A DNA stretch of 64,000 nt, taken from Paracoccaceae bacterium. Its GTDB lineage: Bacteria; Pseudomonadota; Alphaproteobacteria; Rhodobacterales; Rhodobacteraceae. A model generated the notes under the pieces. That model was not told the DNA's origin. It saw only the letters and a program-made list of their open reading frames with translations, and did not search any database. This document shows, in pieces, positions 27,255-36,378 of this stretch (positions are counted from its first letter, which is position 1; each line of letters opens with the position of its first letter). A program made the translations under genes and the position numbers. The DNA lies in NCBI GenBank assembly GCA_007692585.1, contig REBU01000078.1:1-64000 (forward strand). Direction: 5' to 3'.

Positions 27255-28715
27255 TCAGGTTTGCTTTGGTGCGTCTGCAGCAGGGACCACTGGCTCCGGT
27301 GCGACCACATCGGTTTGAGGCGGAGTGACAGGTTTGGGCAAACCTCCCACGATCAGCGGCAACAACTCGGTTTGCGTGGCCGATGGGCCCACCGCTTCCG
27401 GGGCCTCGCGCCATTCCAGCGTGTCAAAAGCACCGCAGCCGTCACAAACAGCCTGCCAGGTTGTATGGATATGCTGGCATTTGCTGCAGACCCATTGCGG
27501 CCCTCGCTTGGCGGTCAAAGCGCGAGTCAACCACCCACGCACCACCGAGTCATCAGCACCTTCGCCACGCTCGATGGCGGCCATGATGGTCAGCACGCGC
27601 ACTGTCGGGGCCGTTTCGTGCAGATCGCCGAGCGCGCGGCGGGCCGCTGGGAAATTCTCAGCTGCTAGCTGCATTTCCGCCCGCAGCATCCGCGATTCGG
27701 TCGCGTCGGGGTTCTTCCGGATCAGGCCTTCGAACCGGGTGGCGCGCTGCTGCGGGGTTTCATCAGGTTCGATGGCCGCGAAAGCCGCCGCGAGTTCGGG
27801 ATGGGGCAGCGCTTTCCACGCGCGCTTGAGCACCTTTGCTGCATAGCCGCCGTTGCCCTGCGCATTGAGGGCATGTGCGGCTGCCACTGCTGCAGGGATC
27901 AAGTCGGGAGACAGACGATTGGCTTCTATCGCAGCCTCGCGAGAGCGCATCAGATCGCCGCGCGCGGCCATTGCATCGGAGTCCTGCAATGCCAAGATCG
28001 CATCACGGCGACGCCAGACATCACGCGGCAACAGCCCTGAGTTCTTCTTCAACATCAGGGTGTTGCGCGCCCCGGACCAGTCTTCGGCCTCAGTCTGCAG
28101 CTGCAAAAGCGTGTTCTGAGTCGCCTCATGTACTGGCTGCATTTCCAACGCCTTCTGCGCCAAAGCGCGGGCCTTGTCCTTGTCGCCCGCCTCCAGCTTT
28201 GCTTGCAACAGCCCCTGCACTGCAACAAACCGCGTACGGCTGTCATCGAGCAGCGCCTTGTAACGCTCGATCGCAAGATCGCCATTGCCCTTCATCTGCG
28301 CAGCTTGCGCGACCAGAAGATTGGTGATCAGGGGTCTATCGAGAAGTTTATGCGCCTTCTCCGCCTTGGCAATGGCGGTCTTGCCGTCACCTTCGGCCTG
28401 CGCGACCATCGCCAGAAGCAACGCATCCAGACCACGTTTTTCGCGATTGCGCGTGAAAAAACGCCGGATCGCCGTTTCATCCCCGTTCATGAAACGCAGT
28501 GTCGCAAAAGCCAGCCCCACAAGTTTCATCACCAGCCAGACCAGAACGAAAAGCGCCAAAAGCGCCCCAAGTGCCGCGATCGGTGAGAGAACGAATTCCA
28601 TATCGAAAATACGCAGTTCGACGGTCTGGGTGCTGTCCATCACCTGGCCCAGACCAATGGCCAGAGCGATTATCACCACCACAAAGAGCAAGATTTTTGT
28701 CAGGGTCCAAAACAT
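27255..28715 (-). CDS. HemY-like membrane TPR protein with zinc ribbon
   Basis: This encodes 486 residues of the HemY_N/TPR type (not the HemY oxidase). Two N-terminal membrane spans lie at about residues 5-25 and 43-68. Tetratricopeptide-like helices fill residues 90-390. The end has two CxxC pairs, WVCSKCQHIHTTWQAVC and DGCGAF near 405-425, a zinc ribbon like that of LapB. A Pro-rich tail follows. Such proteins lie with hemD and hemC; the role in heme synthesis is not proven. It is 11 bases after the mitofilin-like gene, in the same operon. Confidence 0.88.
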   Translation of the reverse strand: MFWTLTKILLFVVVIIALAIGLGQVMDSTQTVELRIFDMEFVLSPIAALGALLALFVLVWLVMKLVGLAFATLRFMNGDETAIRRFFTRNREKRGLDALLLAMVAQAEGDGKTAIAKAEKAHKLLDRPLITNLLVAQAAQMKGNGDLAIERYKALLDDSRTRFVAVQGLLQAKLEAGDKDKARALAQKALEMQPVHEATQNTLLQLQTEAEDWSGARNTLMLKKNSGLLPRDVWRRRDAILALQDSDAMAARGDLMRSREAAIEANRLSPDLIPAAVAAAHALNAQGNGGYAAKVLKRAWKALPHPELAAAFAAIEPDETPQQRATRFEGLIRKNPDATESRMLRAEMQLAAENFPAARRALGDLHETAPTVRVLTIMAAIERGEGADDSVVRGWLTRALTAKRGPQWVCSKCQHIHTTWQAVCDGCGAFDTLEWREAPEAVGPSATQTELLPLIVGGLPKPVTPPQTDVVAPEPVVPAADAPKQT

Positions 28716-28726
28716 CAGTGACGTCC

Positions 28727-30271
28727 TTACTCGTTCGAAAGGGAAGTGGTGAACTCGGCCAATGCCGCCTCGGCATCAAGACGGGTGCGCAGATCAGTCA
28801 TCCAAGGCTGCATCGCCCCAAGCGCGGGCTCGGTCAGGCTGTCAAGCTCACCCAGGGCAGCTGCGAATGCACCGTCTTCAACCGCAGCGCCTGCGCGTGA
28901 CAAGATCGCATCCGTATCATCGCCTTCCTTGGGCGCGGTCGAGCGTACGCCAGCCTGTGCGCGCAGGAAATTCGCGACGCGGTCATAGGCCGAATCTGCC
29001 GGGGCCTGTGCATATTCTGCGCGCAGTGCAGCCCGGGCCGCTGGCGGGAAGCGCTCTTGCAAAGCTTCCAGCGTTGGCACCCCAGTCGCTGCGGGGGCGG
29101 CAAGCGCATCGGGGACAGTGACACCGGCTTCGCGGAAAAGACCGAGCGCGTCGGCATAGCTGCGCCCGGCGGCCAGCGCTGCTGTCATGATCTCCAAACC
29201 GCTGCGTGCAAGCGCATCATCGACTTGCGCCTCGGCCTCGACCACACGGCGCTCGGACAGGTCGCGCAAATCCTCCATATCGCCGCGCAGCGCAGACATG
29301 TCCGATTGCAACGCGGCAAATTGGGCTTCAAGCTCTGCGACGCTGTCGGCGAAAGCAGTCACGTCGCCCCGCGTTACCGCACCGATATCGCTAGCACTTG
29401 CGGGAAGCTCGGAAATGGTGGTGCGCAGCTCAGCTATGTCTGCGCCAAGAGCGCTGACTGTATCGTCGATCGCGCCTGTGGTGGCGCTTTGAGCGTCAAG
29501 CGTTTCGCGCAATCCAGACAGATCGGATCGCAGGGCTGCGACATCCTCCTGTGCGGCGCGTTCGGTCAAGGCACTGCGCAGGCTTTGCACCTCATCTTGC
29601 AGCAACGCGATATCCTGAGCAGTGACACTCTCCGCGCCGTCTGACCCTGCAAGCAGAAAATGCGCACCATAACCGATGCCACCGGCCAGCAGCCCCCCCA
29701 GCACGAGCGGAAAAACCCCGCCGCGCGCGCCTGGCGTTGCGCCGGGTTTTCCAGCTGGCGTTTGCGGCGGCGTCACGGGAATCGGGCCCGGCGCTGCAAG
29801 CGAGGCCGCTGGCGCCGCTGCGGCTGTCAACCCGGCCTCCCGCGGCGCTCCACCTTCAAGCACGTCTGATGTGCGGTCTGTCGTCGAGGCAGCCCCGGTG
29901 GCTGTGTCTGACGTGTCTTCTGTGGCTGGTGCTGCTTCCATTGCGGCAACCGCAGACGCGTCGTCGGTTTCCGATGACAGGGGTTTCGGTGACGCATCGG
30001 CAAACGTGCTGTTGTCTTCAGGCACAGACGGATCGGATGTGGTGTAACTTTCGGGCAAGGCCGCATCGCCTGATTCGAGGGGCTTGTCAGCCTCGGATGT
30101 CGCGGCGGAGCCGGTGTCATCCAAGCCAGTGCCTTGCATGATATCCTTCGACGCCAGTTCAGGTGCCTCTCCACTATCAGGAGTGCTTTCAGTCGGCGAT
30201 TTCGGGGGAGTAGTCTTCAGCCCGCTATCTGACTTGCCCCCGGTTTTTTGCCCGTTTGTTCTGCGCGCCAA
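28727..30271 (-). CDS. Mitofilin/Mic60-like membrane protein
   Basis: This encodes about 514 residues. The first 190 residues are low-complexity and acidic (Ser, Thr, Ala, Pro, Asp). One membrane span lies near residues 200-220 (GVFPLVLGGLLAGGIGYGAHF). A long coiled coil follows at about 235-360, and the C-terminal 100 residues match the conserved mitofilin-type domain (EALQERFPPAARAALRAEYAQ). Alphaproteobacterial Mic60 homologues sit in heme clusters beside hemD and can shape membranes. The start is a TTG at 30271, with GGGGGAG nearby; another TTG at 30301 is possible. The PhaR-type palindrome lies 24 bases upstream. Confidence 0.85.
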   Translation of the reverse strand: MARRTNGQKTGGKSDSGLKTTPPKSPTESTPDSGEAPELASKDIMQGTGLDDTGSAATSEADKPLESGDAALPESYTTSDPSVPEDNSTFADASPKPLSSETDDASAVAAMEAAPATEDTSDTATGAASTTDRTSDVLEGGAPREAGLTAAAAPAASLAAPGPIPVTPPQTPAGKPGATPGARGGVFPLVLGGLLAGGIGYGAHFLLAGSDGAESVTAQDIALLQDEVQSLRSALTERAAQEDVAALRSDLSGLRETLDAQSATTGAIDDTVSALGADIAELRTTISELPASASDIGAVTRGDVTAFADSVAELEAQFAALQSDMSALRGDMEDLRDLSERRVVEAEAQVDDALARSGLEIMTAALAAGRSYADALGLFREAGVTVPDALAAPAATGVPTLEALQERFPPAARAALRAEYAQAPADSAYDRVANFLRAQAGVRSTAPKEGDDTDAILSRAGAAVEDGAFAAALGELDSLTEPALGAMQPWMTDLRTRLDAEAALAEFTTSLSNE

Positions 30272-30294
30272 AGCAACTCCCCCGAATTGATTAT

Positions 30295-30307
30295 GCTGCA
30301 ATGCAGC
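30295..30307. promoter_or_regulatory. PhaR-type palindrome GCTGCAATGCAGC, copy 2
   Basis: This is the second exact copy of the CTGC-N3-GCAG palindrome. It lies between hemD and the mitofilin-like gene, 24 bases upstream of the proposed TTG start. Together with the following G it shares 15 identical bases (TGCTGCAATGCAGCG) with copy 3 at 58302. Confidence 0.5.
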
Positions 30308-30328
30308 GACTTATCCCCGTGTCTTACC

Positions 30329-31069
30329 TTAGCTTGGCTTTTCCGAAGGCTCAAGCGCCGCTTGAAGACATCCCAGCGCGGCCAGCATCCCCGCCGCATC
30401 GGGCGTGTCGGCGATTCGACTGTGGATCAACGGCAAGACCTGCAATTCAGTCGCTGCGGCTGTGCTGATTGCAATCATGTGAAGCCTTGCACGAGACAAG
30501 TTAAGATCAAGGATCTGGGTACGCAGCAGACGGCTGGACCTTGGCGAGAAGGTGCTCAGCACCAGATCGCCGCCCTGCTGCAGACGTGCGCGCGCTTGCG
30601 CGCAGAGCGCCACGGGCCTTTGATCATAGACCACGCAGCCATGGGCCTGCAGGCCGCGCGCGCGCAAATGCGAGGTCAGATCACAGGCCAGATGCGCGCC
30701 GTGCAGATGCAGGACTGGGCCTGCGATTGCGGCTGCGTTCAGGTCTGCCAACAGTGAGGCCGCATTTCCGCCAGACGCCTGCGCGATATCCGTGAACCCT
30801 GCGCGATGCGCCCCGGCGGCCGTGCGCGGACCCACGGTCCAGACTGGCCAATGGCGTGCAGATGTCGCGCGGGTGAAACTTTCGATTCCATGCTGTGATG
30901 TAAAAATGAGCACAGCTGCCTCATCCAGAAGCTTCGGCGCGGGGGGGGTCAGTGTGATCTCCATCAGCGGCGCGACCAGAATCTCGCCGTGCCAGCCTGC
31001 GGCGCGGGCTTTTTGAGCGAAGTCCGTAGCTGTGGGCCGGGGCCGCGTGAGCACAAGGCAGGGGCGCAT
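30329..31069 (-). CDS. hemD: Uroporphyrinogen-III synthase
   Basis: This encodes 246 residues. HemD cyclises hydroxymethylbilane to uroporphyrinogen III, the common precursor of heme, siroheme, B12 and bacteriochlorophyll. The N-terminal LVLTRPRPTATDFA, the VLIFTSQHGIESF region near residue 55 and the late DLVLSTFSPRSSRLL block are the usual weakly conserved features. The ATG at 31069 was taken; a GTG at 31087 is in frame. It is divergent from tsaD. hemC, often next to it, is not in the window. Confidence 0.85.
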   Translation of the reverse strand: MRPCLVLTRPRPTATDFAQKARAAGWHGEILVAPLMEITLTPPAPKLLDEAAVLIFTSQHGIESFTRATSARHWPVWTVGPRTAAGAHRAGFTDIAQASGGNAASLLADLNAAAIAGPVLHLHGAHLACDLTSHLRARGLQAHGCVVYDQRPVALCAQARARLQQGGDLVLSTFSPRSSRLLRTQILDLNLSRARLHMIAISTAAATELQVLPLIHSRIADTPDAAGMLAALGCLQAALEPSEKPS

Positions 31070-31170
31070 GGGCAGGTCCAGTTTCACTGCGCCGGGGCCG
31101 AAAGCGCGGGATTGTGCCCCTTGGCGCGCAGTGGTAGCTGACAAGGGCCCCTCTGGCAATCGGAGCTCCG

Positions 31171-32280
31171 ATGCGCGCCCCTGACCCTCATCGCCCGCTG
31201 ACTGTTCTGGGAATCGAAAGCAGTTGCGACGACACGGCAAGCGCCGTGATCCGCCACGCACCACCTGCGCGGCCTGAAATCCTGTCCTCGGTGGTCTGGG
31301 GGCAAACGGCGTTACACGAAAGCTTCGGCGGGGTCGTCCCCGAAATCGCCGCCCGCGCCCATGCTGAAAAGCTCGACCTCGCAGTGGAAGCGGCCCTTGC
31401 GCAGGCCGGTGTCACGTTGTCGCAGCTCGACGCCATCGCGGTGACCGCCGGACCGGGCCTGATCGGCGGGGTGCTGTCGGGTGTGATGCTGGCGCGAGGG
31501 CTGGCGGTATCGACCGGACTGCCGCTTTTGGGGATCAACCACCTTGCAGGCCACGCGCTGACCCCGCGCCTGACGGATCCGGTCGCCTTTCCTTATCTGA
31601 TGCTGCTTGTGTCGGGCGGGCATTGCCAGTTTCTGCAGGTCGATGGCCCGGACCAGTTCACACGGCTTGGCGGCACGATTGACGACGCCCCGGGCGAGGC
31701 GTTTGACAAGGTGGCCAAGCTCCTCGGCCTGCCGCAGCCCGGCGGTCCTGCTGTCGAGGCCGCGGCACGCCATGGCCGGCCCGAGCGCTTCGCCCTGCCC
31801 CGCCCGCTTCTCGACCGTCCGGGCTGCGATCTTTCATTTTCCGGGCTGAAAACGGCTGTGCTGCGCGCGCGCGACGCGCTGCTCAGCACACAGAGCGGGC
31901 TGCATACGCAAGATCAGGCAGATCTCTGCGCCGCGTTTCAGGCGGCGGTCACAGATGTGCTTGCGGTAAAGTCACAGCGCGCGCTGGCGCTGTATCTGCA
32001 ATCCGATCCACAAAAGCCAGTGTTTGCCGTCGCAGGTGGTGTCGCCGCCAATCAGCCGTTGCGTGCAGCGCTGCAGCAGGCGGCCGATGCGGCCGGGGTC
32101 GGATTCCTCGCCCCCCCGCTTGCGCTTTGCACCGATAATGCCGCCATGATTGCCTGGGCAGGGATCGAGCAGTCGCGCGCCGGGGTGGCGCTGCAGGATT
32201 TTGTTGCGCGCCCGCGTTGGCCGCTTGACCATAACGCCGCACCGATGATCGGATCCGGCAAGAAAGGGGCGAAAGCATGA
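31171..32280 (+). CDS. tsaD: tRNA N6-adenosine threonylcarbamoyltransferase TsaD
   Basis: TsaD, with TsaB and TsaE, installs threonylcarbamoyl on A37 of ANN-reading tRNAs. The 369-residue protein has the ASKHA fold. Visible motifs are [14 protein letters not shown] near residue 13, the [16 protein letters not shown] block near 50, the metal-binding HLAGHA near 125 (HxxxH), [10 protein letters not shown], and the late [11 protein letters not shown]. Length is normal. GGAG precedes the ATG. gpsA overlaps the stop by four bases. Confidence 0.97.
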   Translation: MRAPDPHRPLTVLGIESSCDDTASAVIRHAPPARPEILSSVVWGQTALHESFGGVVPEIAARAHAEKLDLAVEAALAQAGVTLSQLDAIAVTAGPGLIGGVLSGVMLARGLAVSTGLPLLGINHLAGHALTPRLTDPVAFPYLMLLVSGGHCQFLQVDGPDQFTRLGGTIDDAPGEAFDKVAKLLGLPQPGGPAVEAAARHGRPERFALPRPLLDRPGCDLSFSGLKTAVLRARDALLSTQSGLHTQDQADLCAAFQAAVTDVLAVKSQRALALYLQSDPQKPVFAVAGGVAANQPLRAALQQAADAAGVGFLAPPLALCTDNAAMIAWAGIEQSRAGVALQDFVARPRWPLDHNAAPMIGSGKKGAKA

Positions 32281-33227
32281 GCGTTGCCATCTTGGGTGCC
32301 GGAGCGTTCGGCACGGCGCTGGCCTGCGCGCTGGGTGAGGCGACGCTCTGGTGTCGCGATCCATCGCGCGCGCGCGCGATGCAGGCCGCGCGCGAAAATA
32401 CAGCGCGGCTGCCGGGCGTCACTCTGCCCGACGGGGTGACAGTCACATCTGATCTGAATGAGATCGACGCCGAAACAGTGCTCCTGGCCATCCCGATGCA
32501 GCAGACAGCCGGTTTTTTGCGGGACAATCGCGCGGCTCTGCCTGGGCGGGTGCTGGTGGCCTGCTCGAAAGGTATCGATCTGGAGCAGATGATTGGCCCT
32601 GTGGGCGTGATCCATTCCGTGCTGCCAGAGGCCCGCGCAGCCCTGCTCACGGGGCCGAGCTTCGCGATCGATATTGCACGCGGATTGCCAACGGCGCTGA
32701 CATTGGCCTGTGTGGATGCCGCATTAGGGCGCGCGCTCCAAGACCAGCTCTCGACCCCTGCGCTGCGGCTCTATCGCAACACGGATGTCATCGGCGCAGA
32801 GCTGGGCGGCGCGCTGAAAAACGTGATTGCCATAGCTGCCGGGGTCTGTCTGGGCGCAGGCTTGGGCGAATCTGCACGCGCGGCACTGATCGCGCGCGGC
32901 TATGCCGAGATCGTGCCACTTGCGCGCAAGCTTGGGGCAGAGCCTGAGACCCTTGTCGGCCTGTCGGGGCTTGGCGATCTGATCCTGACCTGCAGCTCGG
33001 AGAAATCGCGCAATTTTCGCTTTGGTCTGTCGCTGGGGCGTGGCGAAATGTTTGACAGCGCGACCACAGTCGAGGGGGCTGCAACGGCACGCGCGGTCAC
33101 CCGGCTGGCCCTGCGCGAAGGTTTGGACATGCCGGTCACCGCGATGGTGGCGGCCCTGATCGACGGCAAGATCACACTTGAGCAGGCACGCGACGCGCTG
33201 CTGAGCCGCCCGCTGACGGACGAATAA
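32277..33227 (+). CDS. gpsA: Glycerol-3-phosphate dehydrogenase [NAD(P)+]
   Basis: GpsA reduces dihydroxyacetone phosphate to sn-glycerol-3-phosphate for phospholipid synthesis. The 316-residue protein begins with the Rossmann loop [32 protein letters not shown] near residue 125, [20 protein letters not shown] near 180 with the catalytic Lys, and [20 protein letters not shown] near 235 are typical. Translation is coupled to tsaD through an ATGA overlap. Confidence 0.96.
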   Translation: MSVAILGAGAFGTALACALGEATLWCRDPSRARAMQAARENTARLPGVTLPDGVTVTSDLNEIDAETVLLAIPMQQTAGFLRDNRAALPGRVLVACSKGIDLEQMIGPVGVIHSVLPEARAALLTGPSFAIDIARGLPTALTLACVDAALGRALQDQLSTPALRLYRNTDVIGAELGGALKNVIAIAAGVCLGAGLGESARAALIARGYAEIVPLARKLGAEPETLVGLSGLGDLILTCSSEKSRNFRFGLSLGRGEMFDSATTVEGAATARAVTRLALREGLDMPVTAMVAALIDGKITLEQARDALLSRPLTDE

Positions 33228-33248
33228 CGCAACAGAAAGGACCAGACC

Positions 33249-33524
33249 ATGCCGCTTTACATGCTGCTTTGCACAGATAAACCCGACGCGCTGGAGCTGC
33301 GCAAATCCACTCGCGAGGCGCATCTCTCCTATGTCACCGAAACCGGCTGCGTGATCATGGCAGGCCCGCTTCTGGACACAGCGGGCCAAATGGCAGGCTC
33401 GCTGATCGTGCTGGATCTGCCCGATATCGAGAGCGCGACGCAATGGGGCGCGCATGATCCTTATGCTTCGGCTGGTCTGTTCGAGAGCGTGCGCCTGCAG
33501 GAATGGAAAAAGGTTATCGGCTGA
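33249..33524 (+). CDS. YciI family protein
   Basis: This encodes 91 residues with the YciI-like dimeric alpha-beta barrel pattern: MLLCTDKPDALELRKSTREAH, AGPLLD, and the end block DPYASAGLFESVRLQEWKKV. The His in the REAHLSYV segment and the Asp of DPYA are the conserved polar pair of the family. Its function is unknown. GAAAGGA precedes the ATG, and the next gene overlaps by one base. Confidence 0.9.
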   Translation: MPLYMLLCTDKPDALELRKSTREAHLSYVTETGCVIMAGPLLDTAGQMAGSLIVLDLPDIESATQWGAHDPYASAGLFESVRLQEWKKVIG

Positions 33525-33943
33525 TGCGCTTCTGGCTGCTGAAATCCGAGCCTGACGCTTTCAGCTGGGAGGATCTCATGGCCAGAGGGTCTGCGGGCGA
33601 GGAATGGAACGGGGTGCGAAATTATCAGGCGCGCAACATGATGCGCGAGATGGCCCTGGGCGACCGCGCCTTTTTCTACCATACCCAAAAAGACAAGGCG
33701 ATTGTCGGGATCTGCGAGGTGATAGCCCTGGCCCATCCTGACAGCACCAGCACCGATCCACGCTGGGACTGTGTGGATGTGCGCGCGCGCGCGTCCCTGC
33801 CCCGCCCGGTCACGCTTGCGGATTGCAAGGCAGAGCCGCGACTGGCAGGCATGGCACTGGTCCGCGCGCCGCGCTTGTCGGTCCAGCCTGTCAGCGCAGA
33901 CGAATGGGCGCTGATCTGCGACATGGGCGGCGTTACGCCATGA
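33524..33943 (+). CDS. EVE domain-containing protein
   Basis: This encodes 139 residues that form a single EVE domain (thymocyte nuclear protein 1-like). The family core is clear: FWLLKSEPDAFSWEDL, WNGVRNYQARNMMREM, DRAFFYHTQKDKAIVGICEV and the WDCVDVRA strand. EVE is a PUA-like fold thought to bind modified bases in DNA or RNA. Start and stop overlap the flanking yciI and rnhB genes (TGATG and ATGA), so it belongs to the tsaD operon. Confidence 0.93.
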   Translation: MRFWLLKSEPDAFSWEDLMARGSAGEEWNGVRNYQARNMMREMALGDRAFFYHTQKDKAIVGICEVIALAHPDSTSTDPRWDCVDVRARASLPRPVTLADCKAEPRLAGMALVRAPRLSVQPVSADEWALICDMGGVTP

Positions 33944-34578
33944 CAACTGCAGCCCGTACTCGCCCGACGATGCCCGATTTCACGCTAGAGACCCGCGCGA
34001 TGGCGGCGGGCGCGCTGCATGTCGCCGGCATTGATGAGGTCGGCCGCGGGCCCATGGCGGGGCCGGTCACCGCCGCCGCGGTGATCCTAGACCCTCTGCG
34101 CATCCCCGAAGGCCTGCGCGACAGCAAGACACTGACGCCCCCCCGGCGCGACGCGCTCGCCCGCCAGATCCGCGAAGTCGCGCAAGTTGGCATAGGCCAT
34201 GCCAGCGTTGCCGAAATCGATGCGCTTAATATCCTGCGCGCCAGTCATCTGGCCATGGAACGCGCGGTCAGCGCTTTGCCGAACGCGCCCGATCATCTGT
34301 TGATTGACGGCACCATGCTGCCAGAACCCCTCGCCGCGCGTGCCAGCGCGGTGATCAAGGGCGATGCGCGGTCGCTGTCGATTGCGGCGGCATCAATCAT
34401 CGCGAAGGTCTGCCGCGACGCTGTTATGTGCGCGCTGGCGCAGGAATGCCCCGGCTATGGATGGGAACGTAACGCGGGCTATATAACGCGCTTTCACAAG
34501 GACGCGCTGCTGCGTCTCGGCGTGAGCGTGCATCACCGCCGCAGCTTCGCGCCCGTGCGCGCAGCCTTGCAGCGTTGA
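33940..34578 (+). CDS. rnhB: Ribonuclease HII
   Basis: RNase HII cuts RNA in RNA-DNA hybrids and starts removal of misincorporated ribonucleotides. The 212-residue protein shows the first acidic pair in GIDEVGRGPMAGPVTAAAVI near residue 30, LIDGTMLPEP near 125, KGDARSLSIAAASIIAKVCRD near 143, and the Tyr-rich YGWERNAGY. The start overlaps the EVE gene by four bases. It is the last gene of the tsaD transcript. Confidence 0.95.
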   Translation: MTTAARTRPTMPDFTLETRAMAAGALHVAGIDEVGRGPMAGPVTAAAVILDPLRIPEGLRDSKTLTPPRRDALARQIREVAQVGIGHASVAEIDALNILRASHLAMERAVSALPNAPDHLLIDGTMLPEPLAARASAVIKGDARSLSIAAASIIAKVCRDAVMCALAQECPGYGWERNAGYITRFHKDALLRLGVSVHHRRSFAPVRAALQR

Positions 34579-35169
34579 GCATCATGCAGCGCAGTCCAAA
34601 ATCGAGTGGTGATGTCTTTGTCTCGAACGCAGCATGTCGGTCAGTCTTACAACCAAAAAACGCCAGCGGTTCTCTGTTGGCAATAACACAATCTTTACCT
34701 ACCGCGCCCCTTCAACACACAGTCCGGGACCACGCAGGGCGTCCTGACATTACTCGATTCGAGCAACAATGGCAGATACCAACTACAAGCGGCCAAGACC
34801 TTGTCCAAGATCTGCCCATGACTGTTTTCTAAGGACTTGACCCGCTCAAAACCGGCAGCAACCTTGATGGCAGTTTCCGAGCTCAGCATCCTGATTTCAC
34901 GCTTTTAATCCGAAGTTTGCAGCGCAAGGCCACGAACCTCAGACGCCATGACGATGGGAAAAATTAACTATTTTGGTGCGTAACTGTCGGATTACGGCTG
35001 GCAATACATCCGGCGTGAAACGTGGGTATTGAGATCTGAACACAAGTTCAACACAGCCCCGGCAGAAGGAGCAAATCTTGTGCCAAACATGGAATATGCG
35101 TGATCGCGCCTGTTCAATGCGGCCCGCCGCACTATGCTTCCAAGCGGAACCAAAACAGGAGCGTGGCGC
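34579..35169. other. Gene-poor, lower-GC gap
   Basis: This is the longest stretch without a convincing gene. Base composition is more AT-rich than the flanks, especially at 34940-35000. Short frames exist on both strands (for example 85 residues at 34575 and 64 residues at 34695-34889 on the minus strand), but none has a ribosome binding site in the right place or a family I recognise. The final 50 bases hold the adaptor's ribosome binding site. It may be a relic of a lost gene. Confidence 0.5.
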
Positions 35170-36375
35170 ATGGCTTGGGCCAAGAGTTTAGCAGCTTTTG
35201 TCGGGATTGTGTGTTTCGCGCTGGCAGGTTGGGCCGTTTTTCTACCTGGGTCGCATGACACGCTGGACCGGATTGGGGTGCTGGGCCCGATGCGAAGCCT
35301 GGGATTGCCGGTAGCAGAAGCGGATCAGGGCGGCGGCGGCGGGCGGCGGGGTTTCGGCGGCGGGGACGACATCGCCGTCGTGGTCAAACAAACCGCGATG
35401 CAGGAGGCCGACAGCCGTCTGTCAGCAATCGGCACGTCGCGACCTGCGCGCTCGGTGACGCTGAGGGTCGATGTTACGGGGACGCTGATCGAGATCCCGA
35501 TAGCCTCGGGCGATTGGGTCGAGGCAGGGAGCCGCGTCGCGCGGCTGAATGCGGAATCTCAGGAATTGGCACGCGACCGCGCTGAATTGGGACTACGCGA
35601 TGCGCAAAGCCGGCTAGACCGGGTGGCGCAGCTGCGTGGCAGCGGATCGGCCTCGCAAGTGCAGATAGATGAAGCCGAACTGGCACTCAGCCGCGCCGAG
35701 CTTGACCTGCGCATCGCACAATATGAGCTGGAGCGGCGTGAGATCATAGCGCCCATCTCAGGCTGGATCGGGCTGATTACCTTGGAAGAAGGCAATCTGA
35801 TCACTGCCAATAGTGAATTTGTCCGGGTAGATGACCGCAGCACGCTGCTGATCGACTTCGATATTCCAGAACGCCATGTGGGTCGCATCAGTGCCGGGGA
35901 CAGTTTGCGCGCCAGCCCTCTGTCGCGGCCTGGAGATGCGCTCAATGGCCAGATACGCGCAGTTGATGCGCGCGTGGATCAGGACAGCCGCGCTCTGCGG
36001 CTCCAGGCTGAGATCTCCAATGACGATGACCTGCTACGCCCTGGCATGGCCTTTCGCGTACAGCTGGACCTGCCGGGCGAAAGCCTGCCTTCGATCGACC
36101 CTTTGGCAATTCAATGGGACCGTGACGGGGCCTTTGTCTGGGCACTCGGTGCCGAAGATCGCGTCAGCCGGGTCCGCATCGAGATCGCGCAACGCCGCGA
36201 CGCATCCGTGTTGGTGCGTGGAGATCTTGAACCCGGGACATTCGTAGTGACCGAAGGCGTGCAGAACTTGCGGCCCGGCGCGACTGTCGCACCCCGTCAG
36301 CGCCTTGGACCCGATGGCGCTGTGCTCGAAGACGCGGCTATTGCCCGCTCACAGCCCGCCCAGCCCGAGATCTGA
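35170..36375 (+). CDS. RND efflux periplasmic adaptor (membrane fusion protein)
   Basis: This encodes 401 residues of the HlyD/AcrA-like adaptor family. One N-terminal membrane span lies at about residues 6-26, so it is anchored in the inner membrane and otherwise periplasmic. A Gly-rich stretch (GGGGGRRGFGGG, about 54-65) follows. The barrel-sandwich and hairpin include VDVTGTLIEIPIASGDWVEAG near 100 and APISGWIGLITLEEGN near 195. The beta-barrel part covers about 225-300. The ATG at 35170 has AGGAG upstream. The permease gene follows directly. Confidence 0.93.
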   Translation: MAWAKSLAAFVGIVCFALAGWAVFLPGSHDTLDRIGVLGPMRSLGLPVAEADQGGGGGRRGFGGGDDIAVVVKQTAMQEADSRLSAIGTSRPARSVTLRVDVTGTLIEIPIASGDWVEAGSRVARLNAESQELARDRAELGLRDAQSRLDRVAQLRGSGSASQVQIDEAELALSRAELDLRIAQYELERREIIAPISGWIGLITLEEGNLITANSEFVRVDDRSTLLIDFDIPERHVGRISAGDSLRASPLSRPGDALNGQIRAVDARVDQDSRALRLQAEISNDDDLLRPGMAFRVQLDLPGESLPSIDPLAIQWDRDGAFVWALGAEDRVSRVRIEIAQRRDASVLVRGDLEPGTFVVTEGVQNLRPGATVAPRQRLGPDGAVLEDAAIARSQPAQPEI

Positions 36376-36378
36376 TTG

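Noticed and set aside
34575..34832. 85-residue plus-strand frame after rnhB
   Set aside because: No ribosome binding site, low complexity and no recognisable family; kept only as part of the gap description.
34695..34889. 64-residue minus-strand frame
   Set aside because: It has a plausible start but the ribosome site is too close and no homology was recognised.
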